A DNA stretch of 64,000 nt from Streptomyces sp. KL109B (lineage in GTDB: Bacteria > Actinomycetota > Actinomycetes > Streptomycetales > Streptomycetaceae). How positions within the stretch are numbered: the stretch's first letter is position 1; each line of letters starts with the position of its first letter. Of this stretch, positions 1 to 7,886 are shown piece after piece. Under the pieces are notes generated by a model. The model did no database searches and had not been told where the DNA came from. It saw only the letters and a program-made list of their open reading frames with translations. The stretch covers positions 1,178,001-1,242,000 of the forward strand of contig NZ_JASERL010000001.1 of assembly GCF_030766935.1 (NCBI RefSeq), in the 5' to 3' direction. A program made the position numbers and the translations under genes.

Positions 1-1006
1 TGACGCGGGTGCCGGGGCGGGGGGCCTGGATCACCATGCCGTCGCCGAGGTACATCGCCACGTGCGTGGCCTTGGGGAAGTAGACGACCAGGTCGCCGGG
101 GCGCAGCTCCGACACCGGCACCCGCGGCAGCGAAGCCCACTGCTCCTGCGACGTCCGCGGAATCTCCCGCCCCGCCCGCGCCCACGCCCGCGACGTGAGG
201 CCGGAGCAGTCGAAGGAGTCGGGGCCCTCGGCGCCCCACACATACGGCTTGCCGATCTGTTGGACCGCGTACGAGAGCGCCTCGTCGCCCGCCTCCGAGG
301 GCGCCTTCCCGGCCGAGGAACCGAGCGCGCCGGACTCCATGAACGCCCGCTGCGCACGGGCCGTCCCCTGCTCCTCCAGGCGCGCCACATCGGCGAGTTG
401 CCCGGCGCTCAACGACGCGAGCAGCGCCTCGACCTCCTTCAGACGGTCCCGTACCGCGTCCCGGTCCTTCTTCTGCCGCTTCGCGACCCGCAGTTGCGCG
501 TCCAGCGCGCCCCGCGCCTTCGTCGCCAGCGCGTCGGCCTTCTTCTCCCGGCCCGTGAGCCGTTCCACGGTCGCCTGCTGCTCGCGTGCGGCGCGCCGCA
601 TCACCCGCCCCTGGTCGAGCGCCTGCTGCGGATCGCGCGCGAGCAGGAGTCGTACGTAGGGGGAGATCTCGCTCCGGCCCTGGTACTGCTGGCGGGCCAG
701 CCGTCCCGCGTCGAGGCGGCTCGACGAGAGCGAGGACCGCGCGGCGGTCAGCTTCTTCGTCAGCGCGTCCGCTTTCTCGCGGCGTTCCTTCAGCGTCTCG
801 GCCGTCGCGTTGTACGTCTCGGTGGCCTCCTCGGTCTGCTGGTACAACCGCTGGAGATCCGCGAGGAGTTCGGAGACGGACCGCTCACTGCCGGGCCCGG
901 GCGCCGGCCCCGGGGCCGCGCTCGCGGGCGGCGGCCCCGTGAGCACCCCCGTGAGCACCCCCGTCACGGCCACCGTGCACGCCCACCTCACACACCTGCC
1001 TGACAC
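1..1006 (-). CDS. NlpC/P60 cell-wall endopeptidase (C-terminus outside window)
   Basis: Secreted cysteine peptidase expected to cleave peptidoglycan stem peptides. The visible 335 residues start with a hydrophobic signal-like segment (about residues 8-30, ending PASAAPG). A long charged, Ala/Arg/Lys/Glu-rich coiled coil follows (about 40-230, with RLYQQTEEATETYN and REKKADALATKA). The NlpC/P60 core comes last. Cys267 in FDCSG and His315 in THVAMYLGDG are the expected catalytic pair. The third catalytic residue and the stop lie beyond base 1. The GTG start at 1006 is preceded by GGAGGTGATCA. A coiled coil plus NlpC/P60 is the RipA/CwlO-like layout used in growth or sporulation wall remodelling; the specific role is not visible. 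No partner gene is coupled. Confidence 0.9.
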   Translation of the reverse strand, partial: MSGRCVRWACTVAVTGVLTGVLTGPPPASAAPGPAPGPGSERSVSELLADLQRLYQQTEEATETYNATAETLKERREKADALTKKLTAARSSLSSSRLDAGRLARQQYQGRSEISPYVRLLLARDPQQALDQGRVMRRAAREQQATVERLTGREKKADALATKARGALDAQLRVAKRQKKDRDAVRDRLKEVEALLASLSAGQLADVARLEEQGTARAQRAFMESGALGSSAGKAPSEAGDEALSYAVQQIGKPYVWGAEGPDSFDCSGLTSRAWARAGREIPRTSQEQWASLPRVPVSELRPGDLVVYFPKATHVAMYLGDGMVIQAPRPGTRV

Positions 1007-1166
1007 CTGATCACCTCCGGTGCGGGCCAACCCCTGTGCCCCGCACCGTGAACATGAACAGAAAGGCGCCCCGCGCACCCCTCGGGCTGCTCGCTTCGGC
1101 CCAACCCCGCAACCCGTCCGGTGCCCGTCCGCTGCCCGCCCGGCGAGCCCCCTTTACGCCTCGGGT

Positions 1167-1445
1167 CTACGCCTCGGGCGACCCGGTCTTCGACCACGGC
1201 CACTTCACGGTCCGCTCGACCTTCCCGTCGGGCCGGTACGCGTACCGCCACCTCTGAACGAGCCGCACGGCCTTCCCGTCGGGCACGGGCTCACGTACGT
1301 ACACGAGAACGGTGTCGGGGCCTTTGTCCGGGTCCGGCACCGGCACCTTGTACACCTTGGGCGGATTCCCGGTCGCGGTGGTGAGGACGGGCAGCGTCCG
1401 CCCGTCGAGGGGGCCGCCGACGAACGGGATGTCTTCGCTCTTCAC
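1167..1445 (-). CDS. Conserved small hypothetical protein
   Basis: A 92-residue soluble protein starting MKSEDIPFVGGPLDGRTLPV. It has no signal peptide or membrane segment. It carries a GGPLDGRTLPV motif near the N-terminus and a basic, aromatic C-terminal half (VQRWRYAYRPDGKVERTVKW). GGPLDG-type small proteins of this length recur in actinobacteria, phages and plasmids, but I know of no assigned function. It stands alone between the NlpC/P60 gene and a TetR gene, with no overlap that would define an operon. Codon bias is typical of the window, which supports real coding. Confidence 0.7.
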   Translation of the reverse strand: MKSEDIPFVGGPLDGRTLPVLTTATGNPPKVYKVPVPDPDKGPDTVLVYVREPVPDGKAVRLVQRWRYAYRPDGKVERTVKWPWSKTGSPEA

Positions 1446-1506
1446 GCCTACAAGTAACGCACACGCATACGCCCACGCCCACGCACATGCCCGCTCGCGC
1501 CACAGA

Positions 1507-2238
1507 TCACAGCAGGTGCCCGGCCCCGCTCACCACCGGCAGCACCCGCCGCGCCAGTTCCCCCACCGGACCCTCCGGCGACTCCAGCGCCAGCGCGTAC
1601 CGCACCACCTCCGCGGTCTGCGGGTCCCGGCCCGCCGTCGCCGTCAGGACCGCCATGAACTGGTCGACGAGGCCGTCGCGCAGCTCGTCCAGCGGGGGCT
1701 GCTTGTCCTCGTCGAGCCAGATCAGGGAGGCGGCCTCCACCGCCGTGATCCACATGCGTACGGTCATCCGCAGCCGCGGGCCCGGCACCGCCTGCCCGAG
1801 GTGGCTGAGGATGTGCTCGGCCGCGGCCCGCCGCACCCCGTCCACGATCGCCGTCGTACGGGAGGTCTCCACCACGCTGCCGCCCTGGAGCAGCGCCGCG
1901 AACCCCATGTCGTGCTCGTCGACGAAGGCGAGGTAGCGGTCGAGAGCGCGCGTGAGGCGCGTCGTGAGCGGCCCTTCGGGCGGTTCCGCGAAGCACTGTT
2001 CCAGTTCCTCGGCCGCGGAGCGCAGCGCGGCCTCGTACAACTGCTGTTTCCCGCCGGGGAAGTAGCGGTAGACGAGGGGCCGCGAGACCCCCGCGACCTC
2101 CGCCACGTCGTCGAGCGAGACCTCCTCCGGCGCCCGGTGCGCGAACAGGGACAGCGCCGATTCCAGCAGCTGCGCGCGCCGCTCCTCCACACGGAGCCGT
2201 TTGTAGGCGGGCGTGCCGGTACCGGTGGCCGAGGTCAT
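1507..2238 (-). CDS. TetR/AcrR family transcriptional regulator
   Basis: Predicted one-component DNA-binding repressor of 243 residues. The N-terminal helix-turn-helix (about residues 15-65) reads RRAQLLESALSLFAHRAPEEVSLDDVAEVAGVSRPLVYRYF in the family style, ending with the recognition helix SRPLVYRYFPGG. The remainder is an all-helical ligand-binding and dimerisation domain. ATG 2238 was chosen because the longer open frame runs into the upstream oxygenase gene. It lies 35 bp downstream of the AurF-like oxygenase on the same strand, so the two are probably co-transcribed and it may control that gene and the divergent ferritin-like gene. The ligand is unknown. Confidence 0.92.
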   Translation of the reverse strand: MTSATGTGTPAYKRLRVEERRAQLLESALSLFAHRAPEEVSLDDVAEVAGVSRPLVYRYFPGGKQQLYEAALRSAAEELEQCFAEPPEGPLTTRLTRALDRYLAFVDEHDMGFAALLQGGSVVETSRTTAIVDGVRRAAAEHILSHLGQAVPGPRLRMTVRMWITAVEAASLIWLDEDKQPPLDELRDGLVDQFMAVLTATAGRDPQTAEVVRYALALESPEGPVGELARRVLPVVSGAGHLL

Positions 2239-2273
2239 GTCCCGAAGCGTAACCGGCTCCCTGCGCACACCGT

Positions 2274-3212
2274 CTAGGCCAGAAGTCCCGAAGACCGCCA
2301 CATCTGGCGGCCGACGCCGCGCAGCACACCGATGTCGTCGAGGAAGTCGGTCAGTTTCTTGGCCCCGGACTGCATGACCTCGCGGCGGTGGCCGCTGGCC
2401 TTGACCTGGGCCATGGCCTCCTTCTTGTTCAGGCCCACGTTCTCGTAGACCTGCGGGTTGATGAACGCCACGGAGAAGACGCGCGCGAACTCGCCCGACG
2501 TCAGCCGCGTGAACTCCTGCGACCAGCGCGGCGCCGTCACCATCTGGCGCCGCAACTCCTCGCGCGCGTACCGGACATGGCGCGCCTCCTCCACGACGTG
2601 GATGCGCGTCACGCCGCGGATCAGCGGCTGTACGCGCTCGTCGGGGAACGTCAGCCGCTGCATCCAGTCGAGGACCTCCTCGCCGAGCAGCGTCGCCGTG
2701 AACGAACCCGGGGTCGTGGAGACCGTCTTGAACAGCCGGCCCAGGTTGTGGTGGACGGGCGCCACCGGGTACCAGGGGGTGTCGCCGCGCGATATCAGCC
2801 GCGCGAACATCTTCGAGTGCCGGCACTCGTCCTCGATCTCCGTGAGGGCGTACCGGACGTGCGCGCTCGTCGCCGCCTTGTCGTACACGTGCCGCACCAG
2901 CAGCTGCATCAGGATCAGCTCGAACCAGATGCCGAGCGAGGCAAGCGCCGCCGCCTCGTGCTGGGACAGCTGGATGCGCTGCTCCTCGCTCATCCGCCGC
3001 CACAGCGGGGTGCCGTACAGGGACACCAGTTCCGGTGGCCAGAACCACTTGCCCTCCTCGAAGGGCGCGTGCCAGTCCAGCTCCTTGTCCGGGTCGAAGG
3101 AGTGCTTGGCGGAAGAGTCGAGCAGCCGCTCGGCCACCTGCTCCCGGTCCTTGAGCAGGCCGAGCGCGTCCCGCATCCCGGCCAGCGCGTCGGCTTCCGT
3201 CATGGTCGTCAT
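2274..3212 (-). CDS. AurF-like diiron oxygenase
   Basis: Predicted 312-residue non-haem diiron oxygenase of the p-aminobenzoate N-oxygenase (AurF) type. It is alpha-helical with two carboxylate/histidine motifs: EIEDECRHSKMFARL at about residues 125-140 and HVVEEARHVRYAREE at about 212-226. These provide the Glu and His ligands expected for a two-iron centre. Known family members oxidise aryl amines; the substrate here is unknown. The start MTTMTEAD (ATG 3212) is preferred over upstream in-frame starts, which lie in the intergenic region and give a non-conserved leader. It is divergent from another diiron protein (3370-4488) and followed by a TetR gene. Confidence 0.85.
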   Translation of the reverse strand: MTTMTEADALAGMRDALGLLKDREQVAERLLDSSAKHSFDPDKELDWHAPFEEGKWFWPPELVSLYGTPLWRRMSEEQRIQLSQHEAAALASLGIWFELILMQLLVRHVYDKAATSAHVRYALTEIEDECRHSKMFARLISRGDTPWYPVAPVHHNLGRLFKTVSTTPGSFTATLLGEEVLDWMQRLTFPDERVQPLIRGVTRIHVVEEARHVRYAREELRRQMVTAPRWSQEFTRLTSGEFARVFSVAFINPQVYENVGLNKKEAMAQVKASGHRREVMQSGAKKLTDFLDDIGVLRGVGRQMWRSSGLLA

Positions 3213-3369
3213 GGCTGTCCCCACCTCGTCGTACGGGATTCCAGGGTTACCGGCGGTCACGCCTGTGCTCACTCTTATGAGACTGCGCGTCAGCAAGCCC
3301 GTCAATCCCTCGCACACGACTGCGCCCGACTTGTTGACCCCGCGTCTACCACCGTGTGAGCCTGCCAGC

Positions 3370-4488
3370 ATGGCGACGCATGAGCTGTACACCAAGGCCC
3401 CGGAGGGGCCCAACTGGCAGGTACCGTCGGCCAGTTCGGCTCGTCTCAGCTGGGAATACGACGATGGGCGCGACCGCCTCCTGTCCCTCTACCAAAAGGG
3501 CAAGGACAAGCAGTGGGACGGCGCGAAGCGCATCGACTGGGACCTCGAAGTCGATCCGTACGACCCCCTCGGCACCCCCGACGACGTCCTCGCCCTCTAC
3601 AACACCCCGTACTGGGCGAAGATGAACGACAAGGACAAGGCCGAACTGCGCAAGCACTCCGCCTCCTGGCAGTTCAGCCAGTTCCTGCACGGTGAACAGG
3701 GCGCGATGGTGTGCGCCGCCCGGATCGTGGAGTCCGTGCCCGACCTCGACGCCAAGTTCTACTCGGCGACGCAGACCATGGACGAGGCGCGGCACGCGGA
3801 GATCTACGGCCGCTTCCTGCACGAGAAGCTCGGCATGCTCTACCCGATCAACGACAACCTCCAGTCCCTCCTCGGCGACACGCTCCGCGACTCCCGCTGG
3901 GACATGCCGTACCTCGGCATGCAGGTCCTCATCGAGGGCCTCGCCCTCGCCGCCTTCGGCCTGCTGCGCGACACCACCGACAAGCCGCTGCCCAAGCAGA
4001 TCCTCGCGTACGTGATGCAGGACGAGGCCCGGCACGTGGCCTTCGGGCGGATGGCGCTGCGCGACTACTACAAGCAGCTCTCCGACGCCGAACTGCGCGA
4101 GCGCGAGGAGTTCGTCATCGAGGGCTGCTACCTGATGCGCGACCGGCTGCGCGGCCTCGAGGTCCTGGAGAACTTCGGCGTCCCCAAGGCCGACGCCGAG
4201 AAGTACACGGAACAGTCCGAATTCCTGGCCATGTTCCGCCAGTTGCTGTTCTCGCGGATCGTCCCGTGCGTCAAGGACATCGGCCTGTGGGGCAAGCGCC
4301 TGCAACAGGCCTACGTCGACATGGGCGTCTTCGACATGGGCAACGCCAACCTCGACCAGCTCATGGCCCAGGACGAGGAAATCGCCGAAACCCTCGACGC
4401 GGAACGCTTCGCGAAGGAGGAGCGGGATCGGGTGGAGGAGGTGGACGAGGCGATCGAAGCAGGTATTTCAAGCCCCGCCGGCGATTGA
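3370..4488 (+). CDS. Ferritin-like diiron domain protein
   Basis: A 372-residue cytosolic helical protein with two diiron-binding signatures. TMDEARHAEIYGRFL at about residues 136-150 follows the ligand candidate Glu109 (FLHGEQGAM), and MQDEARHVAFGRMAL lies at about 219-233. This resembles ferritin-like or ribonucleotide-reductase-like oxygenases; the reaction is unknown. ATG 3370 was chosen because the longer upstream frame overlaps the divergent AurF-like gene. The last residues (ISSPAGD) and the stop are encoded by an interspersed GC-rich repeat, so the natural C-terminus may have been replaced. It forms a divergent pair with the AurF-like oxygenase, which suggests joint function. Confidence 0.82.
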   Translation: MATHELYTKAPEGPNWQVPSASSARLSWEYDDGRDRLLSLYQKGKDKQWDGAKRIDWDLEVDPYDPLGTPDDVLALYNTPYWAKMNDKDKAELRKHSASWQFSQFLHGEQGAMVCAARIVESVPDLDAKFYSATQTMDEARHAEIYGRFLHEKLGMLYPINDNLQSLLGDTLRDSRWDMPYLGMQVLIEGLALAAFGLLRDTTDKPLPKQILAYVMQDEARHVAFGRMALRDYYKQLSDAELREREEFVIEGCYLMRDRLRGLEVLENFGVPKADAEKYTEQSEFLAMFRQLLFSRIVPCVKDIGLWGKRLQQAYVDMGVFDMGNANLDQLMAQDEEIAETLDAERFAKEERDRVEEVDEAIEAGISSPAGD

Positions 4489-4516
4489 GGCGCGGGGTCC
4501 GGGGCAGAGCCCCGCG
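4467..4516 (+). repeat. Interspersed GC-rich repeat, copy 1
   Basis: The unit reads AAGCCCCGCCGGCGATTGAG, then GCGCGGGGTCCGGGGCAG and AGCCCCGCG. The second half folds as a hairpin (GCGGGGTCC against the GAGCCCCGC side). It begins inside the last codons of the ferritin-like gene, supplies its TGA, and ends just before the convergent pbp gene. The same unit recurs near 10.9, 13.0, 34.0 and 57.4 kb. Confidence 0.9.
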
Positions 4517-4534
4517 ACCGCACCCCCCACTCCC

Positions 4535-6007
4535 TCAGTCGGACGACGACCCCAGCACCGCCTCCATCACCGACTTGGCGACCGGCGCCGCGCTCCCCCC
4601 ACCACTGATATCCGCCCGATTCGCCGACGCGTCCTCAACCACCACCGCCACCGCCACCTTCGGCGTATCCGCGTCCTTCTCCTTGGCGTAGGAGATGAAC
4701 CAGGCATACGGCGTGCCCTCGTTGTTCTCGCCGTGCTGCGCCGTACCGGTCTTGCCCCCGACCGTGGCGCCGGGGATCCGCGCCCCGGTGCCCGTGCCCT
4801 CGGAGACGACGTCCTCCATCATCGTCTGCAACTGCGTGGCGGTGTAAGGGGACATGGCCTGCTTGTACGTGTCGTCGCCGGTCTCGGAGACGGTGTCGCC
4901 GTCGGACGTCGTGGTCTTGTCGACCAGGTGCGGCTGCATCAGCGCGCCGCCGTTGGCGACGGCCGACGACACCATCGCCATCTGCAGCGGCGTGGCGGCG
5001 GTGTCGTACTGGCCGATGGAGGAGAGGGCGAGCTGCGAGTCGTTCATGTCGGTGTCGAAGTTCGACTTCGCCGCCGCCATCGGGACCTTGATGCCGCTGT
5101 CGTTGAAGCCGAAGTTCTCCGACATCTTGACCATGTCGGAGAGCCCGGTCTGCACGCCGAGGTTGGCGAACACGGTGTTGCAGGAGACCCGCAGCGCGTA
5201 TTCGAGCGTCGCGTTCGTGCAGGCATCGGAGGCGGACTCGTTCGTCAGCTGCGTCGTCGTGCCGGGCAGGGTGTACGGGGACGGGGTGTCGGTCGACGTA
5301 TTGATGCCGTTGACGATGTTGTTCTCCAGGATCGCGGCGGCGGTGACCACCTTGAACGTGGAGCCCGGCGGATACGTCTGGCGCAGCGCCCGGTTGAGCA
5401 TCGGCTGGTCGTCGTCCTTGTTCAGCGCGGACCACGCGTCGGTCGAAGCGGAGTCGGTCCCGGCGATCTTCCCGGGGTCGTACGAGGGGGTGGAGACCAG
5501 CGCCAGGATCTTCCCGGTCGACGGCTCGATCGCCGCGACCGCGCCCTTCTTGCCGCCGAGCCCGTTGTACGCGGCCTGCTGCGCGCGGGCGTTGATGGTG
5601 GTCTTGACGTCGCCGCCGGGGTTCTGGACGCGGGAGATCTCGTTCCAGAACGGCACCTTGGACAGCATCGGATCGGTGCCGGAGAGAATGCCGTCCTCGG
5701 CGCTCTCCACGAACGTCGTGCCGTACGTCTGCGAGGCGTAGCCGGTGACGGGCGCGTACAGCGGGCCGTTCTTGTACGTCCGCTCGTAGCGCAGCGACTC
5801 CCCGGTGTCCTTGGAGCCGGTGATCGAATTTCCCTGTACGAGGATGTTGCCGCGCGGCTGCCCGTAACGCTCGATCGTGGAGCGGCGGTTGGCCGAGTTG
5901 TCGTCCAGCTTGTCGGCCTGGAAGAACTGGATGCGGGCCGCGTTCACGAGCAGCGCCACCAGCAGGATCAGGCAGAAGACGGAGGCCCGGCGGATGTACT
6001 TGGTCAC
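4535..6007 (-). CDS. pbpA: Penicillin-binding protein 2 (class B transpeptidase)
   Basis: Membrane-anchored D,D-transpeptidase of 490 residues that cross-links peptidoglycan. An N-terminal membrane helix (about residues 8-25) is followed by a dimerisation domain and the transpeptidase domain. The active-site motifs are visible: PGSTFKVV (SxxK), the SCNTV region (SxN) and GGKTGTAQ (KTG). GTG 6007 overlaps the RodA-like stop in a GTGA junction, so translation is coupled. The pair forms a class B PBP/SEDS synthase for elongation or sporulation wall growth. Streptomyces has several such pairs and this one is not flanked by pknB/pstP in the window, so the symbol only denotes family. Confidence 0.93.
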   Translation of the reverse strand: MTKYIRRASVFCLILLVALLVNAARIQFFQADKLDDNSANRRSTIERYGQPRGNILVQGNSITGSKDTGESLRYERTYKNGPLYAPVTGYASQTYGTTFVESAEDGILSGTDPMLSKVPFWNEISRVQNPGGDVKTTINARAQQAAYNGLGGKKGAVAAIEPSTGKILALVSTPSYDPGKIAGTDSASTDAWSALNKDDDQPMLNRALRQTYPPGSTFKVVTAAAILENNIVNGINTSTDTPSPYTLPGTTTQLTNESASDACTNATLEYALRVSCNTVFANLGVQTGLSDMVKMSENFGFNDSGIKVPMAAAKSNFDTDMNDSQLALSSIGQYDTAATPLQMAMVSSAVANGGALMQPHLVDKTTTSDGDTVSETGDDTYKQAMSPYTATQLQTMMEDVVSEGTGTGARIPGATVGGKTGTAQHGENNEGTPYAWFISYAKEKDADTPKVAVAVVVEDASANRADISGGGSAAPVAKSVMEAVLGSSSD

Positions 6008-7395
6008 TTGGTGCCCTCCACGGACTCCGGGGCGTTCTCGCGGGACTCGGGCGGCAGCAGCTGGCTTCGCGCCCGGTCGCTGACCCGGATGATGATCGCG
6101 ACGATGATCCAGTTGGTGACGAGGGACGAACCGCCCTGCGCGAGGAACGGCATCGCCATGCCGGTGAGCGGGATCAGGCCCATCACGCCGCCGGCGATGA
6201 CGAACACCTGGAGCGCGACGATCGAGGCGAGCCCGATGGAGAGCAGCCGGCCGAACGGATCGCGCAGCGCCAGCCCCGCCCGGTAGCCGCGCTCCACGAG
6301 CAGCGCGTACAGCATGAAGATCGCGGTGAGCCCGGCGAGCCCCAACTCCTCGCCCGCGGTGGCCAGGATGAAGTCCGACTTGGCGGCGAAGCCGATGAGG
6401 ATGGAGTGCCCGAGCCCGAGGCCCGTGCCGAGCATCCCGCCCGCCGCGAACGCGAACAGCGACTGCGCGAGCTGGCTGGCGCCCTGGCCCGCGTCGATGG
6501 AGGCGAAGGGGTGCAGCCAGTCCTCGACACGGCTGTGCACATGCGGCTCGAAGGAGGCGACGATGACCGCGCCGACCGCCGCGAGCACGAGGCCGATCGC
6601 GATCCAACTGCCGCGCCCCGAGGCCACGTACAGCATGATCACGAAGAGTCCGAAGAAGAGCAGCGAGGTGCCGAGGTCGGTCTCCAGGACGAGCACGCCG
6701 ACCGTCATCAGCCAGATCACCAGGATCGGCGCGAACACCCGCATCGTCGGCAGCTGGAACTTCCAGACCCGCTTGCCGGTGTACGCGAGGGCGTTGCGGT
6801 TGGCCGCGAGATAGCTGGCGAAGAAGATCGCGAGCAGGATCTTGGCGAACTCGCCCGGCTGGATGGAGAAGCTGCCGATCTGGATCCAGATCCGGGCGCC
6901 GTTGATCGGCGGGAAGAAGATCGGCAGGATCATCAGGATCAGCGCCGTGACGACGCAGATGTACGCGTATCTCTGCAGCACCCGGTGGTCGCGCAGGAAG
7001 AGCACGGTCAGGATGAACAGGGCCACGCCGAGCGTCGACCAGATCAGCTGCGTGGGCGCCGCCTGATCGCTCGGCGTCTCCAGGTCGAGCCGCCAGATCA
7101 GCACCAGGCCGAGGCCGTTGAGCAGCACCGCGATCGGCAGCACCAGCGGATCGGCGTACGGGGCGCGGAAACGGACGACGAGGTGTGCGACGAGGGCGAG
7201 GGCCCCGAGCCCGGCGCCGTAACTCGCCGCGCCGCCCGGGACCCTGCTGTCCTTCGCGAGCCCTACGTCGATGTAGCCGTAGACGCTGAGCAGCACGGCC
7301 ACGACGAGCAGGGCCAGTTCGGTGCCCCGGCGCTTGGGGACGCGCACAGCGGGCACCGCGGAGGTGGTGTTCGTTCCCGATCCGGATCCGGTCAT
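6004..7395 (-). CDS. FtsW/RodA/SpoVE (SEDS) peptidoglycan glycosyltransferase
   Basis: Integral membrane SEDS-family protein of 463 residues that polymerises lipid II glycan strands. About ten hydrophobic segments begin at LALLVVAVLLSVYGYIDVGL (about residue 28). Family motifs include QPGEFAKILLAIFFASYL, LETDLGTSLLFFGLF and the C-terminal PLTGMAMPFLAQGGSSLVTN. ATG 7395 was chosen; the longer frame adds a non-conserved extension. The stop overlaps the start of the class B PBP by four bases, as expected for a stoichiometric SEDS-PBP complex. Whether it serves lateral, tip or sporulation wall synthesis cannot be told from sequence. Confidence 0.94.
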   Translation of the reverse strand: MTGSGSGTNTTSAVPAVRVPKRRGTELALLVVAVLLSVYGYIDVGLAKDSRVPGGAASYGAGLGALALVAHLVVRFRAPYADPLVLPIAVLLNGLGLVLIWRLDLETPSDQAAPTQLIWSTLGVALFILTVLFLRDHRVLQRYAYICVVTALILMILPIFFPPINGARIWIQIGSFSIQPGEFAKILLAIFFASYLAANRNALAYTGKRVWKFQLPTMRVFAPILVIWLMTVGVLVLETDLGTSLLFFGLFVIMLYVASGRGSWIAIGLVLAAVGAVIVASFEPHVHSRVEDWLHPFASIDAGQGASQLAQSLFAFAAGGMLGTGLGLGHSILIGFAAKSDFILATAGEELGLAGLTAIFMLYALLVERGYRAGLALRDPFGRLLSIGLASIVALQVFVIAGGVMGLIPLTGMAMPFLAQGGSSLVTNWIIVAIIIRVSDRARSQLLPPESRENAPESVEGTK

Positions 7396-7435
7396 ACCGG
7401 GAACGTAGCAAGCAATTACCTGATGTCCTGTTATG

Positions 7436-7783
7436 TCAGCACCAGCGGGGCGCGGCACCGACGTTCTCGATGTACTTCGCGGAACCCCAGGCCCATGTGC
7501 CGTCGGTCAGCAGGTACCAGTTCGAGTTCCCGCCGACCTCGTCGCCCTTGGTCTTGCAGAAGATCGTGACGGTCGCGCCGTACGGCTCGGAGCGGACGAC
7601 CTTGGCGCCGCGGGTCGGGTCGTCGCGCAGCAGCAGCCCGGACTTCGCGACGACGCGGCCCTTGTAGGTCGGCGGCGGCTCGTCGGCCCCGGGGGTGCCG
7701 GTGCCGGCGGCGGGGACGGCGGCGGTGGTGACGAGGGCGGCGACGGAGGCGAGGCCTATGCCGAGCCGGGTGGTGAGGGTCAT
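7436..7783 (-). CDS. Small secreted SH3-like domain protein
   Basis: An exported protein of 115 residues. A Sec signal peptide (MTLTTRLGIGLASVAALVTT, cleavage expected near AVPAAG) precedes an SH3b-like fold with GRVVAKSGLLLRDDPTRGAKVVRSEPYG and the closing NWYLLTDGTWAWGSAKYIENV. Bacterial SH3 domains often bind cell-wall peptides, so a wall-associated role is likely but not shown. Two cysteines (FCKTKG and the terminal RWC) may form a disulfide. The start at 7783 has a perfect AGGAGG upstream and excludes a proline-rich extension. It lies between the wall synthase pair and a sensor kinase, all on the same strand. Confidence 0.85.
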   Translation of the reverse strand: MTLTTRLGIGLASVAALVTTAAVPAAGTGTPGADEPPPTYKGRVVAKSGLLLRDDPTRGAKVVRSEPYGATVTIFCKTKGDEVGGNSNWYLLTDGTWAWGSAKYIENVGAAPRWC

Positions 7784-7886
7784 GGGGGTCCTCCTGGCGG
7801 ATGGGGGGGGGAGGGGAGGGAGTGACGGGAGAGGGGGGAAAATTCCCGGTTTCACACTAAAAGCGGCACAGAGGGCGCGCAAAAGG

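Noticed and set aside
62..1003. Long plus-strand frame opposite the NlpC/P60 gene
   Set aside because: It is Arg/Pro/Gly-rich antisense shadow coding. The minus strand carries clear NlpC/P60 catalytic motifs.
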